The notes: a model not told the origin generated them from the letters alone. 42,220 nt of DNA from a bacterium (GCA_030524675.1 JAUNGE010000030.1:1-42220), one strand, 5' to 3'. Positions 22,774-31,776 are shown, numbered from the stretch's first letter. Made by a program: numbers and translations.

Positions 22774-23835
22774 TTATGAATATTCTTCAATGAGTGAAAT
22801 AATGGTGCTGACAGCATCTTTGAGCTGACTTTGAGACATCGCCTGGACAAAAGTTTCACGGTTTTTGTATGTATCCGTGATAGACTGGTACAGGGAATCG
22901 TCAGAGAGCTGTTCTTCTTCTAAAACAGTGCTGAAGCCCTGTTTCTGGAAGGAAGCAGCATTCAAAATCTGGTCACCGCGGCTTGCAGAAGCGGAGAGAG
23001 GGATTAAAACATTTGGTTTGTGCAGTGCAAGGATTTCACAGATAGAGTTTGCACCTGCTCTGGAAACGATAACGTCCGCAGCGGCGAATAAATGTTTTAA
23101 TGGACTGTCAACATATTCATACTGAATATACCCTTGCAGCCCGATTAAATTTTCATCTAAATTTCCTTTTCCGCAGATATGGATAACTTGGAAGTCTGCC
23201 AGAAGTTTCGGAAGAATATGGCGCACTGCTGTATTTACTTTTACGGAACCAAGACTTCCTCCAATGACAAGGATGACAGGTTTATTAGCTGATAAATGCG
23301 TATATTGCAAGCCGGACAGTCGGTCGCCTTCTAACAGTTCTTTTCTGATAGGAGAACCGGTCAGTACCGCTTTTTCCTTGGGAAGATATTCCAGGGTTTC
23401 AGGAAAATTACAGCAGATTTTGGCAGCAGAAGGAATACAGATTTTATTTGCCAGTCCAGGAGTCATATCGGACTCGTGGATAATGGTTGGAATCTTGTAA
23501 TGTCTGGCTGCCAATACAACAGGGACAGCGACAAAGCCGCCTTTTGAAAAGACAACATCTGGTTTGTACTTTTTCATCAGACGTTTGGCCTCTGAAAGTC
23601 CCTTTAAGACACGAAGTGGGTCGGAAAAATTTTTTAAATCAAAGTAGCGGCGCAGTTTGCCGGAAGAAATTCCATCATATGGAATTCCGGCGGCTTCTAT
23701 CAGTTTCCGCTCAATCCCATTATAAGAACCAATATAATGGATATCATAGCCGAGTTCCTTCAAAGAGGGAATCAAGGCAAGGTTTGGGGTGACATGGCCG
23801 GCAGTTCCGCCGCCAGTTAAAATGATTGTTTTCAT
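22774..23835 (-). CDS. murG: UDP-GlcNAc:lipid I N-acetylglucosaminyltransferase
   Basis: A 353-residue GT28 enzyme that turns lipid I into lipid II at the inner face of the membrane, the last cytoplasmic step of peptidoglycan precursor synthesis. The N-terminal glycine-rich loop GGGTAGHVTPNLAL, the second loop VIGGSLGSVKVN and the donor-site SRAGANSICEILAL are all present. Start chosen at the ATG with GGAGG nine bases upstream rather than the ATG five codons earlier. It stands alone here rather than in a mur/fts cluster. A TATAAT box lies in the upstream region, with imperfect spacing to a TTGACT. Confidence 0.93.
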   Translation of the reverse strand: MKTIILTGGGTAGHVTPNLALIPSLKELGYDIHYIGSYNGIERKLIEAAGIPYDGISSGKLRRYFDLKNFSDPLRVLKGLSEAKRLMKKYKPDVVFSKGGFVAVPVVLAARHYKIPTIIHESDMTPGLANKICIPSAAKICCNFPETLEYLPKEKAVLTGSPIRKELLEGDRLSGLQYTHLSANKPVILVIGGSLGSVKVNTAVRHILPKLLADFQVIHICGKGNLDENLIGLQGYIQYEYVDSPLKHLFAAADVIVSRAGANSICEILALHKPNVLIPLSASASRGDQILNAASFQKQGFSTVLEEEQLSDDSLYQSITDTYKNRETFVQAMSQSQLKDAVSTIISLIEEYS

Positions 23836-23933
23836 AGTCGTTGCCTCCATACTTGTATAAATATTATAGTAAACAATCGCAGAAAAAAGTCAACCCTTAG
23901 TAAAAAAAGTGTTTGTAACTTTAGAGGTAGGTC

Positions 23934-24746
23934 ATGGAAAAAATGGAGAAAGACAGAAATACAGATGAATTAGAGCGTACAATAAAAAAAGCGTTCGGTT
24001 TTGATGAAGACCAGCTTTTACAAGAACTTCATATGGCAAAAATGGCTATCCATGACGACGAACTTCCAGAGAAATCGGCAGAGGATTTTGAAAAAGCCGT
24101 GATGCGTATGGAGATGGATGCTCTCAGAGACAGGGTTATGGAAGCTGAAAGCACTAAGGGAAAAAAGACAAGAAAGAAGAAACGCATCCTGAAAACAGCA
24201 AAAGTGATGGTAGTCGCAGCTGCTTTGGCGATTGCTATGTTTGGAATGACGATTGTGGGTGTTGGCGGGAAAAATTATTATTTCACAGTGAGGGAAAGAG
24301 ATAGTATTAGGAATGAAATAGTGTTTAATAATGACGAGGCAATAAAGGTCTTGAATGATGAAGAAGAAGCCTATAGAGAAATAGAAAATAAATTAAAAAT
24401 GGATGTGTTAAAATTAGGAGAGCGTCCAGAAGACATGAAATTTAAAACGATACAAATAGAGGGGTGTCAGGCTGTTTTAGTTTTTTCATTAGATGATAAT
24501 TTGTTATATTTATATGAAAATAACCTGAAAGATGCTCATTCATATAATGTAGTGTTTGATGGAAATGAAATCGGAAAATGCAAAAATGAATGGCTAAATG
24601 AGGAATTGGCAGTTTTAGCTCAAGAAAATGACAATGGCTGGGAATATGCTGCTCAATTTACGAGAAAGAATACATATTTTATGATAAAAGCTAGTAATCT
24701 AACATTGTCAGAATTTTTGAATATTATATCCGATTTGCACTTTTAA
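23934..24746 (+). CDS. Membrane-anchored protein, likely anti-sigma partner (DUF4367-like)
   Basis: A 270-residue protein with a charged cytoplasmic N-terminus (about 1-85), basic RKKKRILK stop, one membrane segment (about 90-110), and an outer domain. The N-terminus carries acidic helices (DELERTIKKAFGFDEDQLL) as found in proteins that pair with small sigma factors. The end, YFMIKASNLTLSEFLNIISDL, resembles DUF4367 domains. The outer domain is richer in AT codons than its neighbours. ATG 23934 follows TAGAGGTAGG. Anti-sigma function for the factor at 22206-22730 is inference from context and topology. Confidence 0.6.
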   Translation: MEKMEKDRNTDELERTIKKAFGFDEDQLLQELHMAKMAIHDDELPEKSAEDFEKAVMRMEMDALRDRVMEAESTKGKKTRKKKRILKTAKVMVVAAALAIAMFGMTIVGVGGKNYYFTVRERDSIRNEIVFNNDEAIKVLNDEEEAYREIENKLKMDVLKLGERPEDMKFKTIQIEGCQAVLVFSLDDNLLYLYENNLKDAHSYNVVFDGNEIGKCKNEWLNEELAVLAQENDNGWEYAAQFTRKNTYFMIKASNLTLSEFLNIISDLHF

Positions 24747-24799
24747 GTAATTTATTGAATTCAATTTCGTTGATATTTATGAGAGGTTAAATAAGAAAG

Positions 24800-24834
24800 C
24801 TATATATCTTATTTTATAATAAAATGATATATAG
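24800..24834. repeat. AT-rich palindrome upstream of the DUF6147 gene
   Basis: CTATATATC (24800-24808) mirrors GATATATAG (24826-24834), with a further inner inverted repeat (ATTTTAT/ATAAAAT). It may be an operator or a weak terminator for the gene before it. No convincing promoter was found in 24747-24866. Confidence 0.55.
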
Positions 24835-24866
24835 AGGTTTGACTTGTACGAAAGGAGAAATTGGAT

Positions 24867-25391
24867 ATGAAAAAGAAAGTTTTTATGTTAGTATTATGTA
24901 TGATATTCTTGTATTCCTTTGTTGCTTTGGCTAGCGAAGATGATTTCCTGTGGGAACAATATACAGACATTAATCATGATTCAGAGCTTTTGCCATCAGG
25001 AGTGAAAAATTCTTATGCTACAAATCAGACAGGGATGAGAGGAGAAGCTATTGCATTTGCCAGTGTTAGTATTACAAATATGGGGAATGGGTATGTGCAG
25101 ATTGTAGCAAGTACAACCGCACATACTTACTGTGATAGAATCAGAATGCGTGTATATTTAGATAAATATAATTCAAGTAAAGATGTATGGGAAAATATAA
25201 AATCATTTACATATGATATGAAGTCTGAAGATGCAGGCGGAGAATTGTATATGTTAAACGAAGAAGAAACCGTTAAGGTACAAAAGGGGTATTATTATCG
25301 TGTAAGAGGAGTGCACACGGTATATCAAGATGGTGAGAATGAGGGATTTTCTACATATTCAGATGGCGTATTGGCAGAAGATACAAATTAA
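24867..25391 (+). CDS. Secreted DUF6147-family protein
   Basis: A 174-residue protein with a clear signal peptide (MKKKVFMLVLCMIFLYSF, likely cut after VALA or so). The mature part has a beta-rich character with ASVSITNMGNGYVQIVAST and a Tyr-rich GYYYRVRGVHTVYQ near the C-terminus, features I associate with DUF6147. Function unknown. ATG 24867 has AAAGGAG nine bases upstream. It is followed by a good terminator and seems monocistronic. Confidence 0.7.
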   Translation: MKKKVFMLVLCMIFLYSFVALASEDDFLWEQYTDINHDSELLPSGVKNSYATNQTGMRGEAIAFASVSITNMGNGYVQIVASTTAHTYCDRIRMRVYLDKYNSSKDVWENIKSFTYDMKSEDAGGELYMLNEEETVKVQKGYYYRVRGVHTVYQDGENEGFSTYSDGVLAEDTN

Positions 25392-25470
25392 TCCAAGAAT
25401 ACGAAGATATTTTGAATAATAATTTTTAATGAAACCCATCCACCCAAATTTAGCCTTTCAAATAAAGAGA

Positions 25471-25519
25471 AGAGTACTGATGAGTAAATGAATTATGAAT
25501 CAGCACTCTTTCTTTTTTT
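25471..25519 (+). terminator. Terminator after the DUF6147 gene
   Basis: AGAGTACTGAT (25471-25481) pairs with ATCAGCACTCT (25499-25509; one mismatch), followed by a long T-run. The rest of 25392-25625 shows no gene. Confidence 0.75.
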
Positions 25520-25625
25520 GCTACGCTTGATAACAAAATGCGTGTATGGTAGGATAAAAGTATAATTGTGAATGATTGTATGATATGTTCTGGGCAAGAT
25601 ATATTTTTGAAAGGGGTATGATAGG

Positions 25626-26768
25626 ATGAAACGAAGTTTTAATGTTACAGGTGCCTGTGATCCTCAACTTCATTATATGGTTGATATTCGCAACCGATTA
25701 TCAGAAATTAAAGAATTGGTAGACCAAGGTGCCTATTTTACCATCAATCGTGCGCGTCAGTATGGCAAAACAACAACATTGAATGCATTGAAAAAGTATC
25801 TGAGTAATGAATATGTTGTATTAAGTACGGATTTTCAATTATTCAGTAATGCAAGTTTTGAAAATGAGTACAGATTTGCAAAAGATTTCTCTGATGAGTT
25901 GCTTTTCACACAGAATATTCCTGATAAAATAAGAGCGCAGCTTGAAGTGTTTGCTGCAGAAGGGGACAGGCAGTGTGATCTCAGGAGGTTATTTCGATGC
26001 CTGAGTGATTGGTGTGCAATTTCAGAAAAGCCGATTGTCTTAATGATTGATGAAGTAGATAGTGCAACAAATAATCAGGTTTTTCTGGATTTCCTGGCAC
26101 AGCTTCGTGGGTACTATATTCACAGAGAAGAGCGTTCTGCATTTCAGTCAGCTATACTTGCTGGTGTATACGATGTGAAGAACCTCAGAAGAAAAATCCG
26201 TTCAGATGATGAACATAAAGTAAACAGTCCATGGAACATTGCAGCTGATTTTAACATTGACATGAGTTTTTCCAAATCAGAGATTGCTGATATGATTTGG
26301 AAGTATGAGAATGATTATCATACAGGTATGGATATCGATATGATGGCGGGACTGATTTTTGACTATACATCAGGATATCCATTCCTTGTATCGAAAATAT
26401 GTAAACTTATGGATGAAAAAATCTGTAGGAAAGATAAAGAGGATTTGGAAAGGAAAAGATGGACTAAGAATGGATTTGATGAAGCTATAAGAATGATTTT
26501 GTCCGAAAAAAATACATTATTTGAATCTTTGATCGGAAAGCTAACTAATTATCCTGAATTGAATGCTATGCTGAAAGCTTTGTTGTTTACAGGAAAAAAT
26601 ATTGTGTATAATGCAGATAATATGGCAATAGATAATGCAACCATGTTTGGGTTTATTAAAAATCAAAATGGAGTAGTAGCAATCGCAAATCGTATTTTTG
26701 AAATGCGGCTTTATAATCTTTATCTTTCCACTTCTGAAATGCAGAATCAGGATATTTATAAATATTAA
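25626..26768 (+). CDS. AAA-like ATPase, apparently lacking its C-terminal nuclease-like domain
   Basis: A 380-residue ATPase of the AAA_35/AAA-ATPase_like group common in Clostridia. The N-terminus MKRSFNVTGACDPQLHYMVD, Walker A-like NRARQYGKTTTLNAL (about 39-53) and Walker B VLMIDEVDSAT (about 139-149) are intact. Relatives that I recall run past 500 residues and end with a PD-(D/E)XK-type domain; this protein stops just after IFEMRLYNLYLSTSEMQN, where that region would begin. The downstream DNA holds only a terminator, so the domain is lost rather than frameshifted. AAAGGGG precedes the ATG. Function of the family is unknown (mobile or defence roles have been suggested). Confidence 0.72.
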   Translation: MKRSFNVTGACDPQLHYMVDIRNRLSEIKELVDQGAYFTINRARQYGKTTTLNALKKYLSNEYVVLSTDFQLFSNASFENEYRFAKDFSDELLFTQNIPDKIRAQLEVFAAEGDRQCDLRRLFRCLSDWCAISEKPIVLMIDEVDSATNNQVFLDFLAQLRGYYIHREERSAFQSAILAGVYDVKNLRRKIRSDDEHKVNSPWNIAADFNIDMSFSKSEIADMIWKYENDYHTGMDIDMMAGLIFDYTSGYPFLVSKICKLMDEKICRKDKEDLERKRWTKNGFDEAIRMILSEKNTLFESLIGKLTNYPELNAMLKALLFTGKNIVYNADNMAIDNATMFGFIKNQNGVVAIANRIFEMRLYNLYLSTSEMQNQDIYKY

Positions 26769-26796
26769 TAGAAGCAGTTGTATGATGTATTCAAAG

Positions 26797-26858
26797 AAAA
26801 AGAACAGAGCTTTTTTCCAGCTGTCATGTATCGAGTTGGAAAAAAGCTCTGTTCTTTT
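26797..26858. terminator. Strong bidirectional terminator
   Basis: A 22-base-pair perfect stem (26797-26818ish with 26837-26858) carries T-runs on both strands: AAAAGAACAGAGC on the left mirrors GCTCTGTTCTTTT on the right. It separates the ATPase gene from convergent nagB. Confidence 0.85.
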
Positions 26859-26952
26859 AAGAAAACAATTTTTTAGCGATATTAACTGCTATAAATGATT
26901 CATTGTCGATTTCCAGATAAATAGAAAGTTACTTGAAGCTTTTCTACATATC

Positions 26953-27684
26953 TTATTTAGGCATTTTGGAAAGTGCTGTCTCCTCCGCAATGATTGTCAC
27001 ATCTGGATGTAGCTGTAAAATAGAAGCTGGCACCTGTGGAGTGATTGGGCCAAGGATTGCTTTTTGAAGAGCATCTGCTTTGTCAGCTCCATTGGCAATC
27101 AGAAGAATCTTCTTAGCACTCATGATGATACCAATTCCCATGGTGTAAGCCTGTCTCGGAACCTGGCTGATATCTTCAAAGAAGCGCTTGTTGGCATCGA
27201 TTGTGCTCTCCTGTAAATCAACGCACTGCGTGCCTTTTACGAAGTGATCTGTTGGTTCATTGAAACCAATGTGTCCATTGCGTCCAAGACCGAGAAGCTG
27301 TAAATCTACACCGCCTAAGTCAGCAATGACTTTATCATAGCGAGAACACTCTTTCTGTGCATCCGGCTCGGTTCCGTTTGGAATGTTGGTGTTCTCCAGG
27401 TTGATGTTTACATGTTTAAATAAGTTATTGTACATGAAATAATAGTAGCTCTGGTCGTTGTCTCTGGTTAGACCTTTGTACTCATCCAGGTTCGCCGTCT
27501 TTACAGAAGAAAAATCCAAGTCTCCTTCGTTATACATTTCGATTAATCTCTGGTACATACCGATTGGTGTTGAACCTGTCGCAAGACCTAATACGCAATC
27601 TGGTTTGCTGATTATCTGTGCAGCGATAATATTCGCCGCCTGACGGCTCATCTGTTCATAGTTTTTTGTTTTGATTAGTCTCAT
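26953..27684 (-). CDS. nagB: Glucosamine-6-phosphate deaminase
   Basis: A 243-residue enzyme that converts glucosamine-6-phosphate to fructose-6-phosphate and ammonia, feeding amino sugars into glycolysis. Diagnostic blocks: LGLATGSTPIGMY (about 33-45), ANLDEYKGL (about 64-72, catalytic Asp) and LLGLGRNGHIGFNEP (about 129-143, with the catalytic His and Glu). AAGGAGGGG lies upstream of the ATG. No nagA is next to it; it has its own promoter. Confidence 0.95.
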   Translation of the reverse strand: MRLIKTKNYEQMSRQAANIIAAQIISKPDCVLGLATGSTPIGMYQRLIEMYNEGDLDFSSVKTANLDEYKGLTRDNDQSYYYFMYNNLFKHVNINLENTNIPNGTEPDAQKECSRYDKVIADLGGVDLQLLGLGRNGHIGFNEPTDHFVKGTQCVDLQESTIDANKRFFEDISQVPRQAYTMGIGIIMSAKKILLIANGADKADALQKAILGPITPQVPASILQLHPDVTIIAEETALSKMPK

Positions 27685-27724
27685 TAGAAAGCCCCTCCTT
27701 ATTAGGTGTTTGAATCCTAGCTAT

Positions 27725-27753
27725 AGAATATCATTTTTTAGGAATAGTTACAA
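27725..27753 (-). promoter_or_regulatory. Promoter of nagB
   Basis: Minus strand: TTGTAA (plus 27748-27753), 17-base spacer, TATTCT (plus 27725-27730). Confidence 0.5.
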
Positions 27754-27791
27754 TGGATAATTGCATAAAATATGTGTAAAGGAGTGGTAGC

Positions 27792-30197
27792 ATGTCTAAT
27801 TATAGAAGGTTGATTTCATACATGTACGCCTATGAAGGACAGGTGAAAGGAAAAAATATTGGATTTGCCAAGCTGGAAGTCAGAAATGGACAATGTAAAA
27901 TCCAGGTTAGTGTGAAAAAAGTGTACGAGAGCGGAAATGATGTAGGAGTATACCTTCTGGCAGATGAAATGGAGATTTTGATTGGAAAAATTTACATACG
28001 AAACGGAAATGGAGAGTTTCGCACTTCTGTGCGGGCAGATAATGTGGAGTCCTCCGGATTTTCCATGGCGCAGATTTATGGATTGACTATTCATGACATA
28101 AAAAATCCATGGGTTTCCTATACTACGATATGGGAGGATGCTGTGACGCAGGCAGCACAGATAGACTTAGAACATGTTACTTCGGAGAAATATCAGAGTG
28201 AAGAGTTACAGGAAGAGCGGGAGATGCGAATTGTACAGCAAATTGAGGAGGAAGTGGAGAAACAGGAGAGAGAAAAGGAAATTGCACAAAGAGAAGAGAA
28301 GGGGAGAGAAGAACCGCTGCGATATACGATGAAAAGAGAAAATGACTTCAATTTCAAAAAGGAAAATTTTCAAAAGGAGGATTTTCAAAAGAAAGATTTT
28401 GACCAGAATATGCAGTTCACACAGGAATTACAGAATGGAGTACTTTGGAATAAAAATTTGGACAGGAGTACAGCGGATGCGGCGGAAAGTGCGGTATATG
28501 ATGAGACGGATAATGAGACTAAAAAGGAGATGAAAGATGAAACAGAGAGAGACATAGAACATGAGAAAATGAATGAAATGCAGAATGAAATAGAGAATGA
28601 AGTAAGAAGTGAAATGAAAAATGAGATGAGAAATGAGATAAAAATTAAGAGAAATCTGCCGAATACATATATTCCAGCCAGTAATAGCAGAAGCGGAGAG
28701 GAAGAGGCAGAGAGTGTTTCGGCGCAGAAAAAAGAAACGATACAACTTTACAATGCGGGATATGAGTTCCGGAAAGAAAACACAGGCAGAACAGAGCGAA
28801 TGTATCGTGCCGGAACTGGATATGACATCCGAATCCAGGCAGAAGATGAGCGAGACAGATACGCCATTCAAACACAAGGCTCCAGAAACGAAGTGCTTGG
28901 CAGGAAGAGATGGGAGTGTGAACCACAGCTTATCAGGCAGAGAATGGCAGAATCAGATGATTGGGACCAGAGAGACAAAGTATCAGAAAATATGGAAGGA
29001 GCAGGAGAATATCAGGCATCCTATGTCTCCGAATTTACATACAGAAATATTGGACAAAACACAGAATGGAACCAAAAAGAGAGAAAATCTGCAGATGCAG
29101 GATGGAGCGCAGCAGAGCAGAATTCTTCAGGCAAAGATACAAGGCATTCTTCATGGTTCCCTCTTTCATTTTCAGGAGCAAAGCAGACGAATGAAAAGGA
29201 GCAGGCAGGAGAACAGTCAACTGCTGCAGGCTCAGGGAATAAGGAATCCAGATTATCAGGATGGACAGCAGGGATTTTTAACCGGAAAAAAGCGGAAGAA
29301 GCAAAATCCAGCGAAGAGAAGAAAATGCAGCCATCATCAGGGCTTGACCTGGCAAGACAAGTCACATTTCGGTTATTCGAGGAAAAGCCCACAGAGAAAG
29401 TGGACGCGCTGCAGTCGGACGAAATATGGAAATCCGAAAACAGAATGGAGGTAGAAGAAGAAACAGAAAGAGGCAGATGGGAAGAGGTACCATATATAGA
29501 GGGACGCAAACCAGGACCGGATGACGTACTGGAACCAGTTACAGAGAAAATTTTCAGCTCAAAAATGTTGTCTCAGAAAGCAGCACAGTTTATGGCACAA
29601 AATCAGGAAAAGCAGGCAGTTCCTGAAAATCGAATACAGATAGAAAGTACAGTGAAAGAGGTGAAAAATAAAAGTCAACTCTTGGAGAATGAGGTTTCCA
29701 AGAATAATGAAAATGAGGAGAGAAAGATTCAAAATAAGATGGATTCTTCGAGAGTTGATTTTAAACAGGATGCAGAAAAATTAAGAGAATTTGAGCAAGA
29801 AGAAAAGGCAAATCCGGAAGATTCTGAAAAATTATGGGAGTCTTTGCGCAGTCTGTATCCAAAACTTCAGGAATTCGATTATGAGACGGGATGTGAGATT
29901 CTGGCAATCAAGCCGAAGGATATCGGACTTTTGCCAAGAGAAAACTGGGTATACGGCAACAACAGTTTTCTGCTTCACGGATACTATAATTACCGCTACT
30001 TGATTCTGGTGCAGCTCACAGAGACAGAGGGAAAGCGGCGTTATCTGTTGGGAGTTCCAGGACATTATTATAATAATGACAGATATATGGCGTCTATGTT
30101 CGGATTTCCAGGATTTGTTCTGTCAAAAAAACAGCCGACAGAAGACGGCCGCTTTGGATATTGGTATACAAATATTACGATGCAGGCAGAAGAATAA
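27792..30197 (+). CDS. DUF6128 domain protein with a long disordered centre
   Basis: An 801-residue protein of unknown function. The N-terminal part (about 1-120, MSNYRRLISYMYAYEGQVKG and onwards) is compact and beta-rich; the C-terminal part (about 675-801, with DYETGCEILAIKPKDIGLLP and GVPGHYYNNDRYMASMFGFPG) is the DUF6128 domain. The 550 residues between are dominated by Glu, Lys, Gln, Arg and Asn with short repeats such as NEMQNEIENEV and NFKKENFQKEDF, probably unstructured. AAAGGAG precedes the ATG. No signal peptide or membrane segment is seen. Likely cytoplasmic; the two end domains may bind each other or a partner across the tether. Confidence 0.75.
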   Translation: MSNYRRLISYMYAYEGQVKGKNIGFAKLEVRNGQCKIQVSVKKVYESGNDVGVYLLADEMEILIGKIYIRNGNGEFRTSVRADNVESSGFSMAQIYGLTIHDIKNPWVSYTTIWEDAVTQAAQIDLEHVTSEKYQSEELQEEREMRIVQQIEEEVEKQEREKEIAQREEKGREEPLRYTMKRENDFNFKKENFQKEDFQKKDFDQNMQFTQELQNGVLWNKNLDRSTADAAESAVYDETDNETKKEMKDETERDIEHEKMNEMQNEIENEVRSEMKNEMRNEIKIKRNLPNTYIPASNSRSGEEEAESVSAQKKETIQLYNAGYEFRKENTGRTERMYRAGTGYDIRIQAEDERDRYAIQTQGSRNEVLGRKRWECEPQLIRQRMAESDDWDQRDKVSENMEGAGEYQASYVSEFTYRNIGQNTEWNQKERKSADAGWSAAEQNSSGKDTRHSSWFPLSFSGAKQTNEKEQAGEQSTAAGSGNKESRLSGWTAGIFNRKKAEEAKSSEEKKMQPSSGLDLARQVTFRLFEEKPTEKVDALQSDEIWKSENRMEVEEETERGRWEEVPYIEGRKPGPDDVLEPVTEKIFSSKMLSQKAAQFMAQNQEKQAVPENRIQIESTVKEVKNKSQLLENEVSKNNENEERKIQNKMDSSRVDFKQDAEKLREFEQEEKANPEDSEKLWESLRSLYPKLQEFDYETGCEILAIKPKDIGLLPRENWVYGNNSFLLHGYYNYRYLILVQLTETEGKRRYLLGVPGHYYNNDRYMASMFGFPGFVLSKKQPTEDGRFGYWYTNITMQAEE

Positions 30198-30213
30198 CAC
30201 TGTGCTCGCAGTA

Positions 30214-30906
30214 TTAGTCGATACCGCGCAAATTCACATTTGGGATATATGGTTTCAGAATGGAGGCGAAAGTGAGTAATTCTTCTTTGGTGAAACCATG
30301 AAGTCCAGATGTTAATACTTGGTCGGAATCTTTATAATTTTGCAGAAAATATTGAAAATCTCCTGCGAGCCATTTGCCGATTTCTTCCATATCAGCAGCA
30401 GTATGCAGTTCTTTTACGAGTGTGGTGCGAAACTCGAAAGGAACTGTATTTTGCTTTAAAAAGGAAATACTCTCAAAAATCGGTTCCAGGTTCAGGTTGG
30501 GAACACCAGAAACGATGCGATAACGGTCAGGGCAGGATTTGATATCCATAGCTACGTAATCCAGCAATTTTTCTTCGCATAAATGCTTTAAAACATCGGG
30601 CCGATACCCGTTAGTATCCAGCTTGACAAGAAAACCAAGCGCACGGACTTTTCGGATAAAAGATTGCAAATCTGGCTGTAAGGTCGGTTCGCCGCCTGTT
30701 ATGGCAACCCCTTCCAAAATACCAGAGCGTTTTTTTAAAAATGCCAGAATTTCTTCTTCTGTATATTCAGCCAAGACAGAGTTTGGAATCAGAGCGCTGT
30801 TCTGGCAGAATGGGCAGCGGAACTGGCAGCTGCCTGTAAAGATAGTAGCAGCAATATGGCCTGGGAAATCCAGTAAAGTTGTTTTCATAAGTCCACAGAT
30901 TTTCAT
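30214..30906 (-). CDS. Radical-SAM activating protein, anaerobic RNR (NrdG) type
   Basis: Glycyl-radical activase-like protein. The 4Fe-4S motif CQFRCPFCQNS (Cys-x3-Cys-x2-Cys) and the SAM-binding GGEPTLQPDL are present, with the N-terminal KTTLLDFPGHIAATIF typical of proteins annotated as anaerobic ribonucleoside-triphosphate reductase activating protein. No nrdD is nearby, so the actual partner is uncertain. Start taken at ATG 30906, where family similarity begins (MKICGL); a GTG at 30933 would add nine residues, and neither has a strong ribosome site. It follows tadA on the same strand after about 100 bases. Confidence 0.85.
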   Translation of the reverse strand: MKICGLMKTTLLDFPGHIAATIFTGSCQFRCPFCQNSALIPNSVLAEYTEEEILAFLKKRSGILEGVAITGGEPTLQPDLQSFIRKVRALGFLVKLDTNGYRPDVLKHLCEEKLLDYVAMDIKSCPDRYRIVSGVPNLNLEPIFESISFLKQNTVPFEFRTTLVKELHTAADMEEIGKWLAGDFQYFLQNYKDSDQVLTSGLHGFTKEELLTFASILKPYIPNVNLRGID

Positions 30907-31003
30907 ACATTCAATTAGGTTGCGCAATCCCACTGCATTTAGGTGGTGGGCGCAGCAAACGACCTCCTATCCTTTGGTTTTCTATTGTTGCGGGCATGTC
31001 TGT

Positions 31004-31519
31004 TTATATAGAATGAGAAGAATCATTCTCTTCTGCTTGATTAGTACATTGCTTCTGCTCTTTTCTCCAGATTCTTAATTCTTTAAAAAAAGTCTTCATC
31101 ATTTGAGAACATTCTTCTTCCAGTACACCAGATACTGTCTCTACCTGGTGATTGAATCCCTCTTCATGCAGCAGGTCGAGCACAGAACCGGCACATCCTG
31201 CCTTGGGGTTCATGCATCCAATCACAACATTGGGAATCCGCGCCTGCACAATCGCGCCGGCACACATGGGACAGGGTTCTAAAGTGACATAAAGAGTACA
31301 GTCCTCCAGCCTCCAGTCCCCCATTTTTTTGCAGGCTTTTTTTATGGCAGTGATTTCAGCATGCGACAATGCTGAATGGTCCGTCATACGCCTGTTATAA
31401 CCTCTGCCGATTATTTTATCCTGAAATACAATCACACAGCCTATTGGAACCTCATGAAGAGCGTAGGCTTTCTTGGCTTCTCGAATGGCTGCCCGCATAT
31501 ATTTAATATCTTTATCCAT
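31004..31519 (-). CDS. tadA: tRNA adenosine(34) deaminase
   Basis: A 171-residue zinc deaminase making inosine at the wobble position of tRNA-Arg(ACG). Zinc and catalytic residues appear in SHAEITAIKKAC (HAE) and LEPCPMCAGAI (PCxxC). Length is in the usual range, with a polar, Gln/Asn/Ser-rich tail. This tadA is the tRNA enzyme, unrelated to the pilus tad genes. The 31520-31671 stretch upstream is AT-rich with no recognised feature. Confidence 0.94.
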   Translation of the reverse strand: MDKDIKYMRAAIREAKKAYALHEVPIGCVIVFQDKIIGRGYNRRMTDHSALSHAEITAIKKACKKMGDWRLEDCTLYVTLEPCPMCAGAIVQARIPNVVIGCMNPKAGCAGSVLDLLHEEGFNHQVETVSGVLEEECSQMMKTFFKELRIWRKEQKQCTNQAEENDSSHSI

Positions 31520-31671
31520 ATTTGTTATTGTCCTTTACTACATGTATGGTATATGCATAATAATCTTAGAAATTGTTTATATTGAAACAAGAAACATATG
31601 CATTATCTATCATATCACAGGAAATATGTATTTGCCAATTCAATCTTCCAGCAATCTTCCAAGAAACCTAC

Positions 31672-31701
31672 TTGACAAATCCAATGCTCATAAAGTATAC
31701 T
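31672..31701 (+). promoter_or_regulatory. Promoter of the SRP RNA gene
   Basis: TTGACA (31672-31677), 18-base spacer, TATACT (31696-31701). The transcript would begin near 31708, about 70 bases before the mature RNA. Confidence 0.65.
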
Positions 31702-31776
31702 AAGGACACTTGATTCAATTCCGCCGTATTCTGCGAAATTACCGAGTGAGGATTGAAACACTGAGTTTGTCATAAA

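Noticed and set aside
28428-28877. Minus-strand open frames in the DUF6128 gene
   Set aside because: Hydrophobic, Phe/Leu/Ile-rich translations are the mirror of a Lys/Glu-rich coding strand; no ribosome site.
28714-29454. Plus-strand 246-codon frame inside the DUF6128 gene
   Set aside because: Alternative frame of the low-complexity linker; the main frame has a ribosome site and conserved ends.
30934-31016. GCATGTCTGTTTA near the nrdG-like gene as another copy of the dispersed repeat
   Set aside because: Only a short match; neither the GTCA-loop hairpin nor the conserved linker is present.
31747-31761. GAGGATTGAAACA resembling the end of a CRISPR repeat; seen also near 37467-37479
   Set aside because: Only two isolated occurrences almost 6 kb apart, with no repeat-spacer array and no cas genes.
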